Below are positions 1 through 7,376 of a DNA stretch of 64,000 bases, piece after piece. The notes under the pieces were generated by a model. It had not been told where the DNA came from, made no database searches, and worked only from the letters and a program-made list of their open reading frames with translations. The DNA is taken from the NCBI GenBank assembly GCA_023667695.1, contig JAMOZY010000010.1:1-64000 (forward strand), read 5' to 3'. How positions within the stretch are numbered: the stretch's first letter is position 1; each line of letters starts with the position of its first letter. A program made the position numbers and the translations under genes. Origin of the DNA: Clostridium sp. Lineage in GTDB: Bacteria; Bacillota; Clostridia; Lachnospirales; Lachnospiraceae.

Positions 1-70
1 AACAGAACCGGGGCAGCTCTGTCTATTTAATTCCTACAGTAAATTTACGCTATCTTTTCTGTATATGAGA

Positions 71-99
71 TTGAAGATTGAAAAAAAATATGCTATTCT
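71..99 (+). promoter_or_regulatory. Possible promoter of the first small gene
   Basis: TTGAAG at 71-76 and TATTCT at 94-99 are separated by 17 bases. A good ribosome site (AAGGAGG, 105-111) follows, eight bases before the ATG at 120. The match to consensus is partial. Confidence 0.4.
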
Positions 100-119
100 T
101 ATTCAAGGAGGATTGAAAG

Positions 120-472
120 ATGTCTAAAAAGATAAACATAATATTAGAAGGAATGTATAAAGATAAAAGAATATATATATCTTCTGATAAAAAAATTTGG
201 AAACATCTGGTATAGGTTGGAATTTTACAAAAAAGAATATTTCTTTTTACCAAGTCCTGGATGAAAACAGTAAAAACTCATCCGAATATTCTTTCTGGAA
301 AGGTGCCTTGGGAGTAGCACTACTTGGGAATATTGGTGCTGTCGCAGGAATTGGTGGTAAAAATAAATCCTCCAAAGAATATCTTATATCAATCGAGTGG
401 AAGAGTGGTGAGAAGTCACTCATATTACTCGATGATAAATATTATAAAGTGTTTATGAAGAGTATGTTTTAA
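120..472 (+). pseudogene. Small hypothetical protein with a homopolymer frameshift
   Basis: The reading frame starts at ATG 120 behind AAGGAGG and stops at 213-215. A second frame continues from 197 to 472 with no ribosome site of its own. The frames join at a run of seven A (189-195); one extra A would restore a single protein of about 118 residues. Its middle is glycine and alanine rich (LLGNIGAVAGIGG) and is followed by a beta-rich lysine-containing tail, which resembles small PH-like or SHOCT-like proteins only loosely. It lies on the opposite strand to the phage tail genes and just before a bidirectional terminator, the same arrangement as the zinc-ribbon genes further right. Function is not recognised. 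The frameshift could be natural decay or a sequencing error in the A run. Confidence 0.5.
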
Positions 473-550
473 TGCTTGTGTGTAATTAATTGCCTTTTGT
501 TATCACATCCTTTCTGAATTAATACAATTTGATAGATAAATGAGTAAAAA

Positions 551-598
551 CACTCTTTAAGTTATATTAGAATTAATATAGCTTAGACAGTGTTTTTT
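551..598. terminator. Bidirectional terminator hairpin, copy 1
   Basis: CACT...AGTG arms enclose TAAGTTATATTA / TAATATAGCTTA, followed by TTTTTT on the plus strand and preceded by AAAAA (a T run for minus transcripts). Near-identical hairpins occur at 2747-2793 and 5458-5503. On the minus strand the stem overlaps the last codons of the tape-measure reading frames (…LSKLY then stop). Confidence 0.7.
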
Positions 599-729
599 CT
601 GTGTCCGTTCAGCCGTCTTGATATGATAACTCAATGCTGTCGTAACAGCGGCTGTCAGTTTTGCTATTTCTAAATCTGCAACATTGGTTACAATTGTAAG
701 CCTCATGTGATTCATGATGGCTTTGGTAT

Positions 730-1190
730 TCATATATTCAATCTCACTCTATACTGCTTCTCGAAGTTGCCTTCTTGTCGGTCTGGTTACCGGCGAGCAT
801 AGACTACCACATGGTTCTCAGGCATATGATAGAAATTGGACTGTCTTTCTGAATCTTATTCATAAGACCCTGTGCCTTACAGTCTCTGAGCCTTCACCCT
901 CGTTCAACGTAGGAGAGCAGGCTTCCAACCCTGCTCCGAGTGCCTTACATTCACTCAGCTTGGTGTCGCGATATCTCATCTTGTCTATTTACTTCCCATT
1001 GCAAATAGACCGGTTACTTAGCATTATTGGTTCGCATATAACCAAATATCCGTTGTTTCTGCCTTTCAGCACCTTAGTATAGCTGTTACCGGTTATACCG
1101 TGGTGGATATTAATAAGAGAGTCCCCGATGTATTACTTGGCTTGCACCTTTCATACTTTGACACGTTTTATTTCTTGCAACATGGACTTA
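730..1190 (-). ncRNA. Probable group I intron (or relic) in tape-measure gene
   Basis: No gene fills 600-1187. Read on the minus strand, the segment has group I core-like elements in order: a P-like stretch ending CGGGGACTC near 1117-1130, a possible Q near 967-981, an R-like GCTCAGAGACTG near 880-893, and S-like AGACAGTCC at 838-846. GACTGT of R and ACAGTC of S can form P7. About 60 bases around 1030-1105 (CCGGTAACAGC…GAAAGGCAGAAA) align with the clearer intron at 4631-5039. It directly follows the broken end of the tape-measure reading frame. There is no internal ORF. Both splice sites are estimates, and the 3' end could lie anywhere between about 620 and 830. Confidence 0.5.
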
Positions 1191-2603
1191 CACCCATGAA
1201 GGACAAAATCGTTGTTTTGATTCATCTTTATTGAAAAATGCCAGAATACCGCCTCCGGCAATGGTGAGCGCACTCGATGTACCCAGTGTATCTGTAGTTT
1301 TATTGATTAGATTCAGTAATTCATTAAATCCATTAATGACAGAAATAATCATATCGGAATCTACTATGTTCCCAACGGTATCCGTCCATGTATTGGACAA
1401 GCGGTTCAGACTGCCTTCCCAGGAATTGGCTGTTTTTTCTGCTTTGGCAGCCAGTGTGTCTGTTCCTTCCCCGTATTCCCAGAGCATTTCTTCGTAAAGG
1501 GAATAGTTCTCCAGTAGAGCGTTTAAGGTAGTTGCTCTGTCTTGACCGCCTGTTGCGTCCAGCAGATTTCTGCGTTTCGCATCCGATTCATCAAGCCGGG
1601 TATATTCTTCCGATAATTCTTTCAGAATCTGCATTGGTTCTTTCAAGGAAACTGTACCATTGCTGATTGTGGTAAGAGATACACCCAGGGCTTCACAAGC
1701 TTCCCGATATCGGTCCAGGGCTTCTTTGTCAATGGCATTGCCGCCATCTTTAATCTTACCGGTTACCTGTCTTACATTCATCAGGATGCTGTTAAAGGAA
1801 TTTCCGATTACGCTTCCATCCTGTTGGGTTACGGCAAGTAATGCGGCGATTGCAGCAGTAGTTTCATCCAGTTCCATCTGGGAGGAAGCCGCCTGAGTTC
1901 CTACAATGGACATGGCTTTCGCTAGCTCGGACATACGGATTGCATGCTGACCGGACAGATAACTTGCTCCGTCCAATGTTTCTGTAAGCTTTTTTACAGA
2001 ACCGTCTAATTCATAGGCTTTATCTGTGGTAAAGATATATCGGTTTGCAAGCTCTGAAGTGATATTGTCTGCGGCTTGGAGTGCTGTGGATAATTCTGCT
2101 ATGTTTTCTGTATTTTCATATCCGGCATTCAGCACTTCTTTGAAGTTTGTTAAATACTCTACTGCTTTTTTGCCGTATTTACTGGCAGTTTCAAACGAAT
2201 TGCCGCCGATTTCTTTCAGGCTGGATACAGAAAGATTCGTGTTTATTTTGCCGATTTCAGCAAGGACGGTATTTATCTCCTTTAATTCTGCTGCAGCGGT
2301 CATGATTTTTGAAATTACAGCCATGATAACATTGGAATCAGTGATTTTTTGGAATCCGGCGGATAATGAATGATTTAACATTTTTTCCATACCGTCAGTC
2401 TGTTCTTCATAGATTTTTCTGGTGCCGACCGTAATTTCTTTGTAGAAATCAGCCGCCCACTGCTTTGCCAGCTTGTCATCAACCGTGATACCCACATTGC
2501 TAAAAGATTTTTGTAGCTCAGCTGCCAGATTTTTTTGAAGCTTAGATAAGCTGCGCTTATCTAATTTGGTGTCAATCGTTATCTGATAATGATTTGTTTC
2601 CAT
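1188..2603 (-). CDS. Phage tail tape-measure protein, N-terminal part
   Basis: These 471 residues match the start of a TP901-type tape-measure protein, which sets tail length by spanning the tail tube. Evidence is the long helical alanine/glutamate/lysine-rich sequence, the block around residues 230-300 (QMELDETTAAIAALLAVTQQ) typical of this family, and the position downstream of tail and lysis genes. Start is ATG 2603 with AAGGAGG at the right distance. Tape-measure proteins are usually far longer. Here the frame passes AGGGILAFF and stops 14 residues later, where the group I intron-like segment begins, so this is best read as a 5' exon or a truncated gene. The two orphan modules to the right (2764-3906, 5472-6152) look like the missing C-terminal half. 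Confidence 0.75.
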   Translation of the reverse strand: METNHYQITIDTKLDKRSLSKLQKNLAAELQKSFSNVGITVDDKLAKQWAADFYKEITVGTRKIYEEQTDGMEKMLNHSLSAGFQKITDSNVIMAVISKIMTAAAELKEINTVLAEIGKINTNLSVSSLKEIGGNSFETASKYGKKAVEYLTNFKEVLNAGYENTENIAELSTALQAADNITSELANRYIFTTDKAYELDGSVKKLTETLDGASYLSGQHAIRMSELAKAMSIVGTQAASSQMELDETTAAIAALLAVTQQDGSVIGNSFNSILMNVRQVTGKIKDGGNAIDKEALDRYREACEALGVSLTTISNGTVSLKEPMQILKELSEEYTRLDESDAKRRNLLDATGGQDRATTLNALLENYSLYEEMLWEYGEGTDTLAAKAEKTANSWEGSLNRLSNTWTDTVGNIVDSDMIISVINGFNELLNLINKTTDTLGTSSALTIAGGGILAFFNKDESKQRFCPSWV

Positions 2604-2746
2604 AATAAGCCCTCCTTATAAAATTGGTTTATGTGTTTATTGGAATTTAAACAGCTGTGTTCTGCTTTTGTTTCCAGATTTGCAATTGTTTGCTATCACA
2701 TCCTTTCAGATAAATAAAATTTAATAATTGAATGTATAAAAACACT

Positions 2747-2793
2747 CTTTAAGTTATATTAGATTAATATAACTTAGACAGTGCTTTAATCGC
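2747..2793. terminator. Bidirectional terminator hairpin, copy 2
   Basis: AAAAACACTC TTTAAGTTATATTA / TAATATAACTTA GACAGTG, near-identical to the hairpins at 551-598 and 5458-5503. The preceding 50 bases (TATCACATCCTTTCAG and on) are also conserved in all three, so the repeat unit is about 100 bp. On the minus strand the stem encodes the final residues ALSKLY and the stop of the tape-measure module. Confidence 0.7.
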
Positions 2794-3906
2794 ATCCCTT
2801 GTCAGACTAAGAAACCATTCCCTGGTAAGCTCATTATATTCAACTTTTAAATCGGTTCCTAGGGAGGAATTGACAATATCAGCAACCTGGTTCATTAATG
2901 CCTGACTGTCCAGACCTGCCAGATAGGTGCTTGACAGGGAAAATGTCTTGCCCCCAGCCTCATCGGCAATCCCTTTTAAATCTGTGATAAAGTAATTCTT
3001 GTTGTCAAAGAATTCCAGATTTCTTGTATAGCTCTGCAAGTCCTTATTGGTCTCTCTGGTATCCTCATAGATACCCTTGAAAACGGCAGAAAGGTTTCCT
3101 TCCGTTTCTTCTGCAATCAGATTTCGATATGCTTCCACTAAATGGTTGATTTTGGCAGAAGCATCCGCTGCACTGTTTCCAAGGCTTACAATGCGGTTGC
3201 CTTCCTTGTCTAAACCAACTACCAGTTCCGGAAACAGGTCTGCCAGTTCATTGCCTGCACTTATGAAATCTGCATATTCTTCCTCTGAGAGACTCAGATT
3301 GGTATGATTGGAGGCATCAACGCCTTTCATCAGTTTTGTATAAGCATCCAAGGCATTGTTCGTAGAAGAAGAGAAGGAATCCAAATCATTTTGTAAGGAT
3401 TTGATTTCCTCTCTGGCAGCAGCACCGGCTTCCTTTAACTTCTGCCGGTGTTCCTCAATCTTTTTGTTGATGGTAACAACGGTGGCAGTAACTGCTACAA
3501 CAGCAGATGCAATGCCGATGATTCCGCCTGCCGGGTTAGCAGTAATGAATGCCCAGATGGAAGTAGCAGTATCCTTAATTTTTAACTTTAGTCCCTGGAA
3601 GGCTGTGCCAAGATTCTGTGTGATACGGGCAGCTTTGGTTTGGGATGAGGCGAGGGTAGCAGTGGCTATTGCCTGGTTCAGTTCTTCACCTGTTAGTCCT
3701 TTGGCTTGAAATATGGCTTTTGCCTGTGCTTCTGTCAATACTATCTGGGATGTTGCTAGTTTTAAAACTTCTGTTGAATAACCTTTAGCTGTATCCTGTA
3801 AGGATTGTATGCTACTCTTACCATTATTTATACCTGTAGAATTTGATAATATGTTTTGAATATCATTTACTGCATTTATCGAATTGCCTAGATTCTTTAG
3901 CTGCAT
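2764..3906 (-). CDS. Orphan C-terminal module of a tape-measure protein
   Basis: 380 residues. A short lead-in (QLKNLGN) is followed by a conserved helical part, a hydrophobic glycine/alanine segment (residues about 118-148, ITANPAGGIIGIASAVVAV), a coiled coil (EEHRQKLKEAGAAAREE) and a C-terminal domain ending ALSKLY. The hydrophobic segment and coiled coil are usual for the middle of tape-measure proteins. The ATG at 3906 has no ribosome site and an in-frame TAG lies a few codons upstream, so translation alone is doubtful. The 390 bases from about 3345 to 3735 are nearly identical to 5535-5930. It looks like a cassette detached from an N-terminal half. The divergent zinc-ribbon gene starts 78 bases away. 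Confidence 0.6.
   Translation of the reverse strand: MQLKNLGNSINAVNDIQNILSNSTGINNGKSSIQSLQDTAKGYSTEVLKLATSQIVLTEAQAKAIFQAKGLTGEELNQAIATATLASSQTKAARITQNLGTAFQGLKLKIKDTATSIWAFITANPAGGIIGIASAVVAVTATVVTINKKIEEHRQKLKEAGAAAREEIKSLQNDLDSFSSSTNNALDAYTKLMKGVDASNHTNLSLSEEEYADFISAGNELADLFPELVVGLDKEGNRIVSLGNSAADASAKINHLVEAYRNLIAEETEGNLSAVFKGIYEDTRETNKDLQSYTRNLEFFDNKNYFITDLKGIADEAGGKTFSLSSTYLAGLDSQALMNQVADIVNSSLGTDLKVEYNELTREWFLSLTRDAIKALSKLY
3345..3735 (-). repeat. Tape-measure repeat, copy 1 (pairs with 5535-5930)
   Basis: About 390 bp coding for the hydrophobic and coiled-coil part of the tape-measure module are repeated about 2.19 kb to the right with only scattered substitutions (for example TANPAGG versus TASPAGG). 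Identity looks above 90 percent by eye; it was not computed. Confidence 0.75.
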
Positions 3907-3984
3907 ATAAGAAAAATACTATTTGTTGCTATCAAATATATTTTATGGTAAGATTATATAAAACAGAATATTGAGGTAATAGTT

Positions 3985-4371
3985 ATGAATTATGATGAAG
4001 CTCACAATTATTTATATAATGAAATTAGCTTTGATAATACATATATTATGTTGGAATTATTAGCTGATGACAATATGATTGAAGGATTAAAACTTATAAA
4101 AAATTTAACATTTTGTGATGATAATGCAGCAAAACTATTGTGGAGTGATTTAAAGTGTGATTTTGGTGCAAGAGAGAACAATCCAATTATTCAACAAAGA
4201 GAAGAAAACGAAAAACTTAGAAAGGAAAATATAAATACATATATACCCAAATGCCCAACCTGCGGTTCCATTAATTTAGAAAGGATTGGCTTTTTTGAAA
4301 CATATCTTGATATAAGTTGTGGAACGAATACTGCCACTTTCCGATGTGAAAACTGTGGATATAGGTGGTAA
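3985..4371 (+). CDS. Small zinc-ribbon protein A
   Basis: 128 residues, ATG start with a weak GAGG-type site. The N-terminal two thirds are acidic and helical. The C-terminus is a zinc ribbon: CPTCGS, about 30 residues, then CENCGYRW. The last 45 residues are almost the same as in the protein at 6184-6534 while the N-termini differ, so the ribbon and downstream sequence belong to a repeated block. It is transcribed away from the orphan tape-measure module at 2764-3906 and ends at a bidirectional terminator. The pairing of each module with one such gene is striking. Possible roles are transcriptional control or an immunity-like partner, but nothing in the sequence decides this. Confidence 0.7.
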   Translation: MNYDEAHNYLYNEISFDNTYIMLELLADDNMIEGLKLIKNLTFCDDNAAKLLWSDLKCDFGARENNPIIQQREENEKLRKENINTYIPKCPTCGSINLERIGFFETYLDISCGTNTATFRCENCGYRW

Positions 4372-4426
4372 TAAGAAGTTACAAATATTTATCATATCCT
4401 TCAATGATATAATTATGACTCAAAAG

Positions 4427-4473
4427 CACTCTATGCAGTACACAGAATTAGTGTAGTTCATAGAGTGTTTTTT
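4427..4473. terminator. Bidirectional terminator after zinc-ribbon gene A
   Basis: CACTCTATG…CATAGAGTG arms with an inner TACAC/GTGTA match and TTTTTT following on the plus strand. AAAA precedes the stem for minus transcripts. The same hairpin is present at 6590-6636. Confidence 0.75.
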
Positions 4474-4630
4474 GATTTTATATACACTTCTGTTCCATCC
4501 AGACAATCTAAGTGTAAGGATTGCTTAGCAACACAATGGCTTGTGACTGGTACGGCAAGGAACCTGCCGATGAATTTTCTAGCAGAGCAGCAATCATATG
4601 AAATGCTGCAAAGGATATACAGAAGGATTC
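4458..4630 (-). pseudogene. Minus-strand coding fragment downstream of the intron
   Basis: On the minus strand an open frame reads through …GRFLAVPVTSHCVAK… and ends …VYIKSKNTL at the stop 4458-4460, inside the terminator stem. It directly follows the 3' end of the group I intron, so it may be the 3' exon of the gene whose 5' exon is 5040-5330. It lacks a start codon of its own. A nearly identical fragment is at 6621-6793. The protein family is not recognised; joining the two exons in frame depends on splice sites that could not be fixed by eye. Confidence 0.35.
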
Positions 4631-5039
4631 ATGAACTTCCATATATCACTATACCTTAAAAGCATATTCCATAAGGCGGAAGATACTCTGAGGATCGGTA
4701 GTCGTTGAACATCCATTCTCATGCATCGGTTTAGTCCCGTCTATAGGGGTTATACGGTTAGATGGTTATCCTGAGAATGTGTGCTGCTGATTTTCACCTT
4801 GTGAATGGCACTTAGGCATACCCTGCGTTTGCACGCAGGTTACCTTATGCCGAATATTCTGTTTTTTCTGCCTTTCGCACGCTTACGTTTACCGTCACCG
4901 GTTCCGCTTTCGTCGAATATTCCTGAGTGTCAGTTCCAGCAATTACTCCTCGTTGGTTTCTTTTCGAACTCCCAAACGCATAGACTTGTACTATGAACCC
5001 TTTTATCAGTTCCTTATCTATGTTAGACCAACTTAAAAT
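4631..5039 (-). ncRNA. Group I intron (no internal ORF)
   Basis: Read on the minus strand the four conserved core elements appear in the right order: P (AATTGCTGGAAC, near 4937-4948), Q (AATCAGCAGC, near 4775-4785), R (GTTCAACGACTA, near 4703-4714) and S (AAGGTATAGTG, near 4655-4666). TGCTG of P pairs with CAGCA of Q (P4), and GACTA of R with TAGT of S (P7). A possible P1-like hairpin is CTTAAAA/TTTTAAG at the 5' end. The segment lies between the stop of the 96-residue tape-measure start and an exon-like fragment, and the repeat copy at 6410-6850 lacks the core. About 400 nt, no homing endonuclease or transposase. Exact splice sites are uncertain: the apparent boundary falls in a GAAT duplicated at both ends. 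Confidence 0.75.
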
Positions 5040-5330
5040 CTAGGCAGTTTTAAGCACCTTTTGGTGATCTAAGTTCTTTTTAAAGCTATTTACTAAATTT
5101 TCTCCTTCATCGATGGTATTCTTTAGTTTTATCAATTCTGAAACACCGAGAGCTTTAGTCTGCTGTTTTGCAGACTTCTGGGCAGTCTTATTATCCAGCT
5201 CCACATCCAATTTAATCTTATGGTTTTTCTGCAGCTCTTTCGTGAGAGTAGACAGCTGTTTGTTCAGATTGGCTCTGGTTTTGGTTTCATCCAGGGAACC
5301 CTCCAATAACACTTTGTTTTGTTCTGTCAT
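5040..5330 (-). pseudogene. Second tape-measure N-terminal fragment (5' exon)
   Basis: 96 residues from ATG 5330, with a strong AAGGAGG. The sequence is lysine/leucine-rich and helical (LSTLTKELQKNHKIKLDVEL), resembling the first hundred residues of tape-measure proteins and in style the start of the 2603 gene, though not the same sequence. It ends HQKVLKTA then stop exactly where the group I intron starts, so it is probably the 5' exon of an intron-split gene or a remnant. It is followed on the same strand by the fragment at 4458-4630. Confidence 0.55.
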
Positions 5331-5457
5331 AGATTTTTCAACCTCCTTGTAAAATATGTTTTATCTGGCTATATCCAAGTGTTATCGCTTGGTTTATAAT
5401 TATATTTTTGTTATCACATCCTTTCAGATAAATGGAAGCGGATAATTGAATGTATAA

Positions 5458-5503
5458 AAACACTCTTTAAGTTATATTAGATTAATATAACTTAGACAGT
5501 GCT
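5458..5503. terminator. Bidirectional terminator hairpin, copy 3
   Basis: Same AAAAACACTC…TAAGTTATATTAGATTAATATAACTTA…CAGTG arrangement as at 551 and 2747 (the stem arms are 12 bases each). It overlaps the end of the truncated tape-measure module. Confidence 0.7.
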
Positions 5504-6152
5504 TTGATTTCATTCCGGTATTCTTTATCATCAAGTTATCCAAGGCATTGTTCGTAGAAGAAGAGAAGGAATCCAAATCATTTTGTAAGGATTTGATTTC
5601 CTCTCTGGCAGCAGCACCGGCTTCCTTTAACTTCTGCCGGTGTTCCTCAATCTTTTTGTTGATGGTAACAACGGTGGCAGTAACTGCTACAACAGCAGAT
5701 GCAATGCCGATGATTCCGCCTGCCGGGCTGGCAGTTATAAATGCCCAGATAGAAGTAACAGTATCCTTAATTTTTAACTTTAGTCCCTGAAATGCTGTGC
5801 CAAGATTCTGTGTGATACGGGCAGCCTTGGTTTGGGATGAGGCGAGAGTAGCAGTGGCTATTGCCTGATTTAGTTTTTCACCTGTTAGTCCTTTGGCTTG
5901 GAATATAGCTTTTGCCTGCATTTGTGTTAGATTCATTTGATTTGCTGCTGCAGTGATACATTTTAAGGAATAATCTTTTAATCCGACTTTTAACAGGTTA
6001 GTGGTATTAGTAAGATTGCTTCGGGTAACTACTCCTACACTATCAAAGATATTCGTTATTGTTCTGATTGCATTTGGAAGATTGCCTAGATTCTTTAATT
6101 GCTTATATGTGGAAATATTATAATTGCCATTTATAATAGCTTCTGTTATTAT
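5472..6152 (-). pseudogene. Second orphan tape-measure module, internally deleted
   Basis: The open frame begins after a stop at 6153-6155 and has no ATG until 5936. It reads KQLKNLGNLPNAI…, corresponding to the start of the module at 3906, continues through the same hydrophobic and coiled-coil parts, then after SSTNNALD jumps into the last codons. Compared with 2764-3906 about 230 residues are missing. The deletion has shifted the frame: the correct end (EIKALSKLY) is still present one frame over. So this copy is a broken relative of the neighbouring module. The first 70 residues differ from the other copy while the middle is almost identical, which suggests cassette exchange at the QLKNLGN junction. 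Confidence 0.65.
5535..5930 (-). repeat. Tape-measure repeat, copy 2 (pairs with 3345-3735)
   Basis: Nearly the same bases as 3345-3735; see that entry. Together with the zinc-ribbon repeat this shows that a unit of about 2.2 kb was duplicated and then diverged at its ends. Confidence 0.75.
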
Positions 6153-6183
6153 TTAATAAAAATAAAATTTGAGGTGCGAGAAT

Positions 6184-6534
6184 ATGACCAAAAAGGAAGT
6201 TCAAGATATATTGATTGCTGTTGATGTTGATTGTAAATCAGTAGACCCTATTATAATGGAAGGTGGAAATTATGAAAAATCAGCCAATTATATTATGGAA
6301 GTAACCGGTTGTGATAAAGAAATGGCGATGGAAATAGCATATGAAATTTATCCGCCAGAAGACTATGAAAGGGATATGGCTGAAGCTGCCAAAGCGAGAG
6401 CCAGAATGCCCAAATGTCCAACCTGCGGTTCCATTTTTTTAGAAAGGGTCGGCTTTTTTGAAACATATTTTGATATAAGTCATGGAACGAATACTGCTAC
6501 TTTCCGATGTAAAAACTGTGGATATAGGTGGTAA
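6184..6534 (+). CDS. Small zinc-ribbon protein B
   Basis: 116 residues from ATG 6184 (GAGGTG seven bases upstream; an in-frame GTG at 6169 is the alternative). The N-terminus is acidic, with a short helical domain that looks like a UBA/TS-N style fold (EVTGCDKEMAMEIAYEIYP), and differs from protein A. The C-terminal zinc ribbon (CPTCGS…CKNCGYRW) is nearly identical to protein A. It is divergent from the deleted tape-measure module at 5472-6152 and convergent with a minus-strand exon fragment, separated by a terminator. Function unknown. The constant ribbon with variable N-terminus mirrors the cassette structure of the tape-measure modules. Confidence 0.7.
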   Translation: MTKKEVQDILIAVDVDCKSVDPIIMEGGNYEKSANYIMEVTGCDKEMAMEIAYEIYPPEDYERDMAEAAKARARMPKCPTCGSIFLERVGFFETYFDISHGTNTATFRCKNCGYRW

Positions 6535-6589
6535 TAAGAAGTTACAAATATTTATCATATCCTTCAATGATATAATTATGACTCAAAAG

Positions 6590-6636
6590 CACTCTATGCA
6601 GTACACAGAATTAGTGTAGTTCATAGAGTGTTTTTT
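6590..6636. terminator. Bidirectional terminator after zinc-ribbon gene B
   Basis: Same hairpin as 4427-4473 with TTTTTT on the plus strand. Confidence 0.75.
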
Positions 6637-6793
6637 GATTTTATATACACTTCTGTTCCATCCAGACAATCTAAGTGTAAGGATTGCTTAGCAACACAAT
6701 GGCTTGTGACTGGTACGGCAAGGAACCTGCCGATGAATTTTCTAGCAGAGCAGCAATCATATGAAATACTGCAAAGGATACACAGAAGGATTC
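6621..6793 (-). pseudogene. Second copy of exon-like coding fragment
   Basis: Minus-strand frame ending …KSKNTL at 6621-6623, nearly identical to 4458-4630. It is preceded by an intron remnant (P element only) rather than a full intron, and no start codon is visible. It is probably a non-functional duplicate. Confidence 0.35.
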
Positions 6794-6886
6794 CTGAGTG
6801 GCAGTTCCAGCAATTACTCCTTATTGATAAAATGAGTGATAACCAATTCTGTCTATGATAATTCGTATTTTGCAGCAGTTGTGAAA

Positions 6887-6910
6887 GAGAGGGCAGTAAA
6901 CCGCCCTCTC
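6887..6910 (-). terminator. Terminator of the phage lysis gene cluster
   Basis: GAGAGGGC and GCCCTCTC form an 8-bp stem with an 8-base loop, followed on the minus strand by TTTC. It lies directly after the stop of the last small gene (6909). Confidence 0.6.
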
Positions 6911-7067
6911 ATGAACCTATCTCTGGCATTGCATCCCATCCGTAGTAACCAGTCGGAATGACCGGTCTGTATGGGAAATCATGCACCGGATATGTTAGTA
7001 AAGTGAATTTCCTGAATTCCATTGCCAACCGGAATTCTGTAGGAATCATATCATGGATATCTGCCAA
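6909..7067 (-). CDS. Small phage protein of about 52 residues
   Basis: Open frame on the minus strand from TTG 7067 (or ATG 7049) to the stop at 6909-6911, ending PTGYYGWDAMPEIGS. It starts a few bases after the stop of the 62-residue gene, which suggests translational coupling, and ends at the terminator hairpin. Aromatic and proline-rich; similar short proteins accompany phage tail genes, but no family can be named. Confidence 0.45.
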   Translation of the reverse strand: MADIHDMIPTEFRLAMEFRKFTLLTYPVHDFPYRPVIPTGYYGWDAMPEIGS

Positions 7068-7076
7068 AGCATGGCA

Positions 7077-7265
7077 TTACTCTGACGGATGGATTCCTTC
7101 CAGCAGACTTTTTACTTCCTCGGTGTCGAAGGCATTCGCAGCGGCGGCAATGGTTTCTGCTAAGTCCGAGATGGTAGTAATGATTTGATTGATTTTCTGT
7201 AGGGAATCTAAGGTCAGTTCCCGCATCTGTTTCTTTTGTGCAAAATAAGCTTTTAGTTTCTTCAT
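7077..7265 (-). CDS. Small phage helical protein
   Basis: 62 residues, ATG 7265 with AAGGAGAAGG upstream. The basic N-terminus (KKLKAYFAQKKQM) is followed by an amphipathic helix rich in Ile, Ala and Thr. It belongs to a tight series of small genes after the lysis genes. Function unknown. Confidence 0.55.
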   Translation of the reverse strand: MKKLKAYFAQKKQMRELTLDSLQKINQIITTISDLAETIAAAANAFDTEEVKSLLEGIHPSE

Positions 7266-7277
7266 GTTCCTTCTCCT

Positions 7278-7376
7278 TTATTCTTCCATAATTTCATACA
7301 AGCCTACAAGTGCCTCAGGGGATAATCCCTTATTAAATACTTCTCTTTCCTTCTGGCGTATGACTGGTTTTTCCAT
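7278..7376 (-). CDS. Small phage protein overlapping its upstream gene
   Basis: 32 residues (MEKPVIRQKEREVFNKG…EIMEE) from ATG 7376, which lies inside the end of the 7333-7830 gene in another frame, to the stop at 7278-7280. The stop is followed by the ribosome site for the next gene. The overlap and spacing fit a coupled phage operon; XkdX-like short proteins occupy this place in other phages, but similarity is not demonstrable by eye. Confidence 0.45.
   Translation of the reverse strand: MEKPVIRQKEREVFNKGLSPEALVGLYEIMEE

Larger units (their letters stand above)
4247..4630. repeat. Direct repeat, copy 1 (pairs with 6410-6793)
   Basis: About 384 bp covering the 3' half of the zinc-ribbon gene, its terminator and the minus-strand exon-like fragment are repeated at 6410-6793 with few differences. 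The repeats diverge exactly where the intron starts in this copy (4631), which gives one intron boundary. In the second copy the sequence continues into a short intron remnant. Confidence 0.8.
6410..6793. repeat. Direct repeat, copy 2 (pairs with 4247-4630)
   Basis: See 4247-4630. This copy keeps a short stretch (AGGAGTAATTGCTGGAAC, around 6802-6823) matching the P region of the intron, directly joined to exon-like sequence, so the intron core has been lost here. Confidence 0.8.

Noticed and set aside
600-1190. Group II intron or plain insertion sequence
   Set aside because: No reverse transcriptase, transposase or terminal inverted repeats; R/S-like elements and similarity to 4631-5039 favour a group I intron.
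2764-6534. Polymorphic toxin and immunity gene array
   Set aside because: The layout is similar, but the modules carry tape-measure features and no toxin domain, and the zinc-ribbon genes are divergent rather than downstream. Kept only as a loose analogy.
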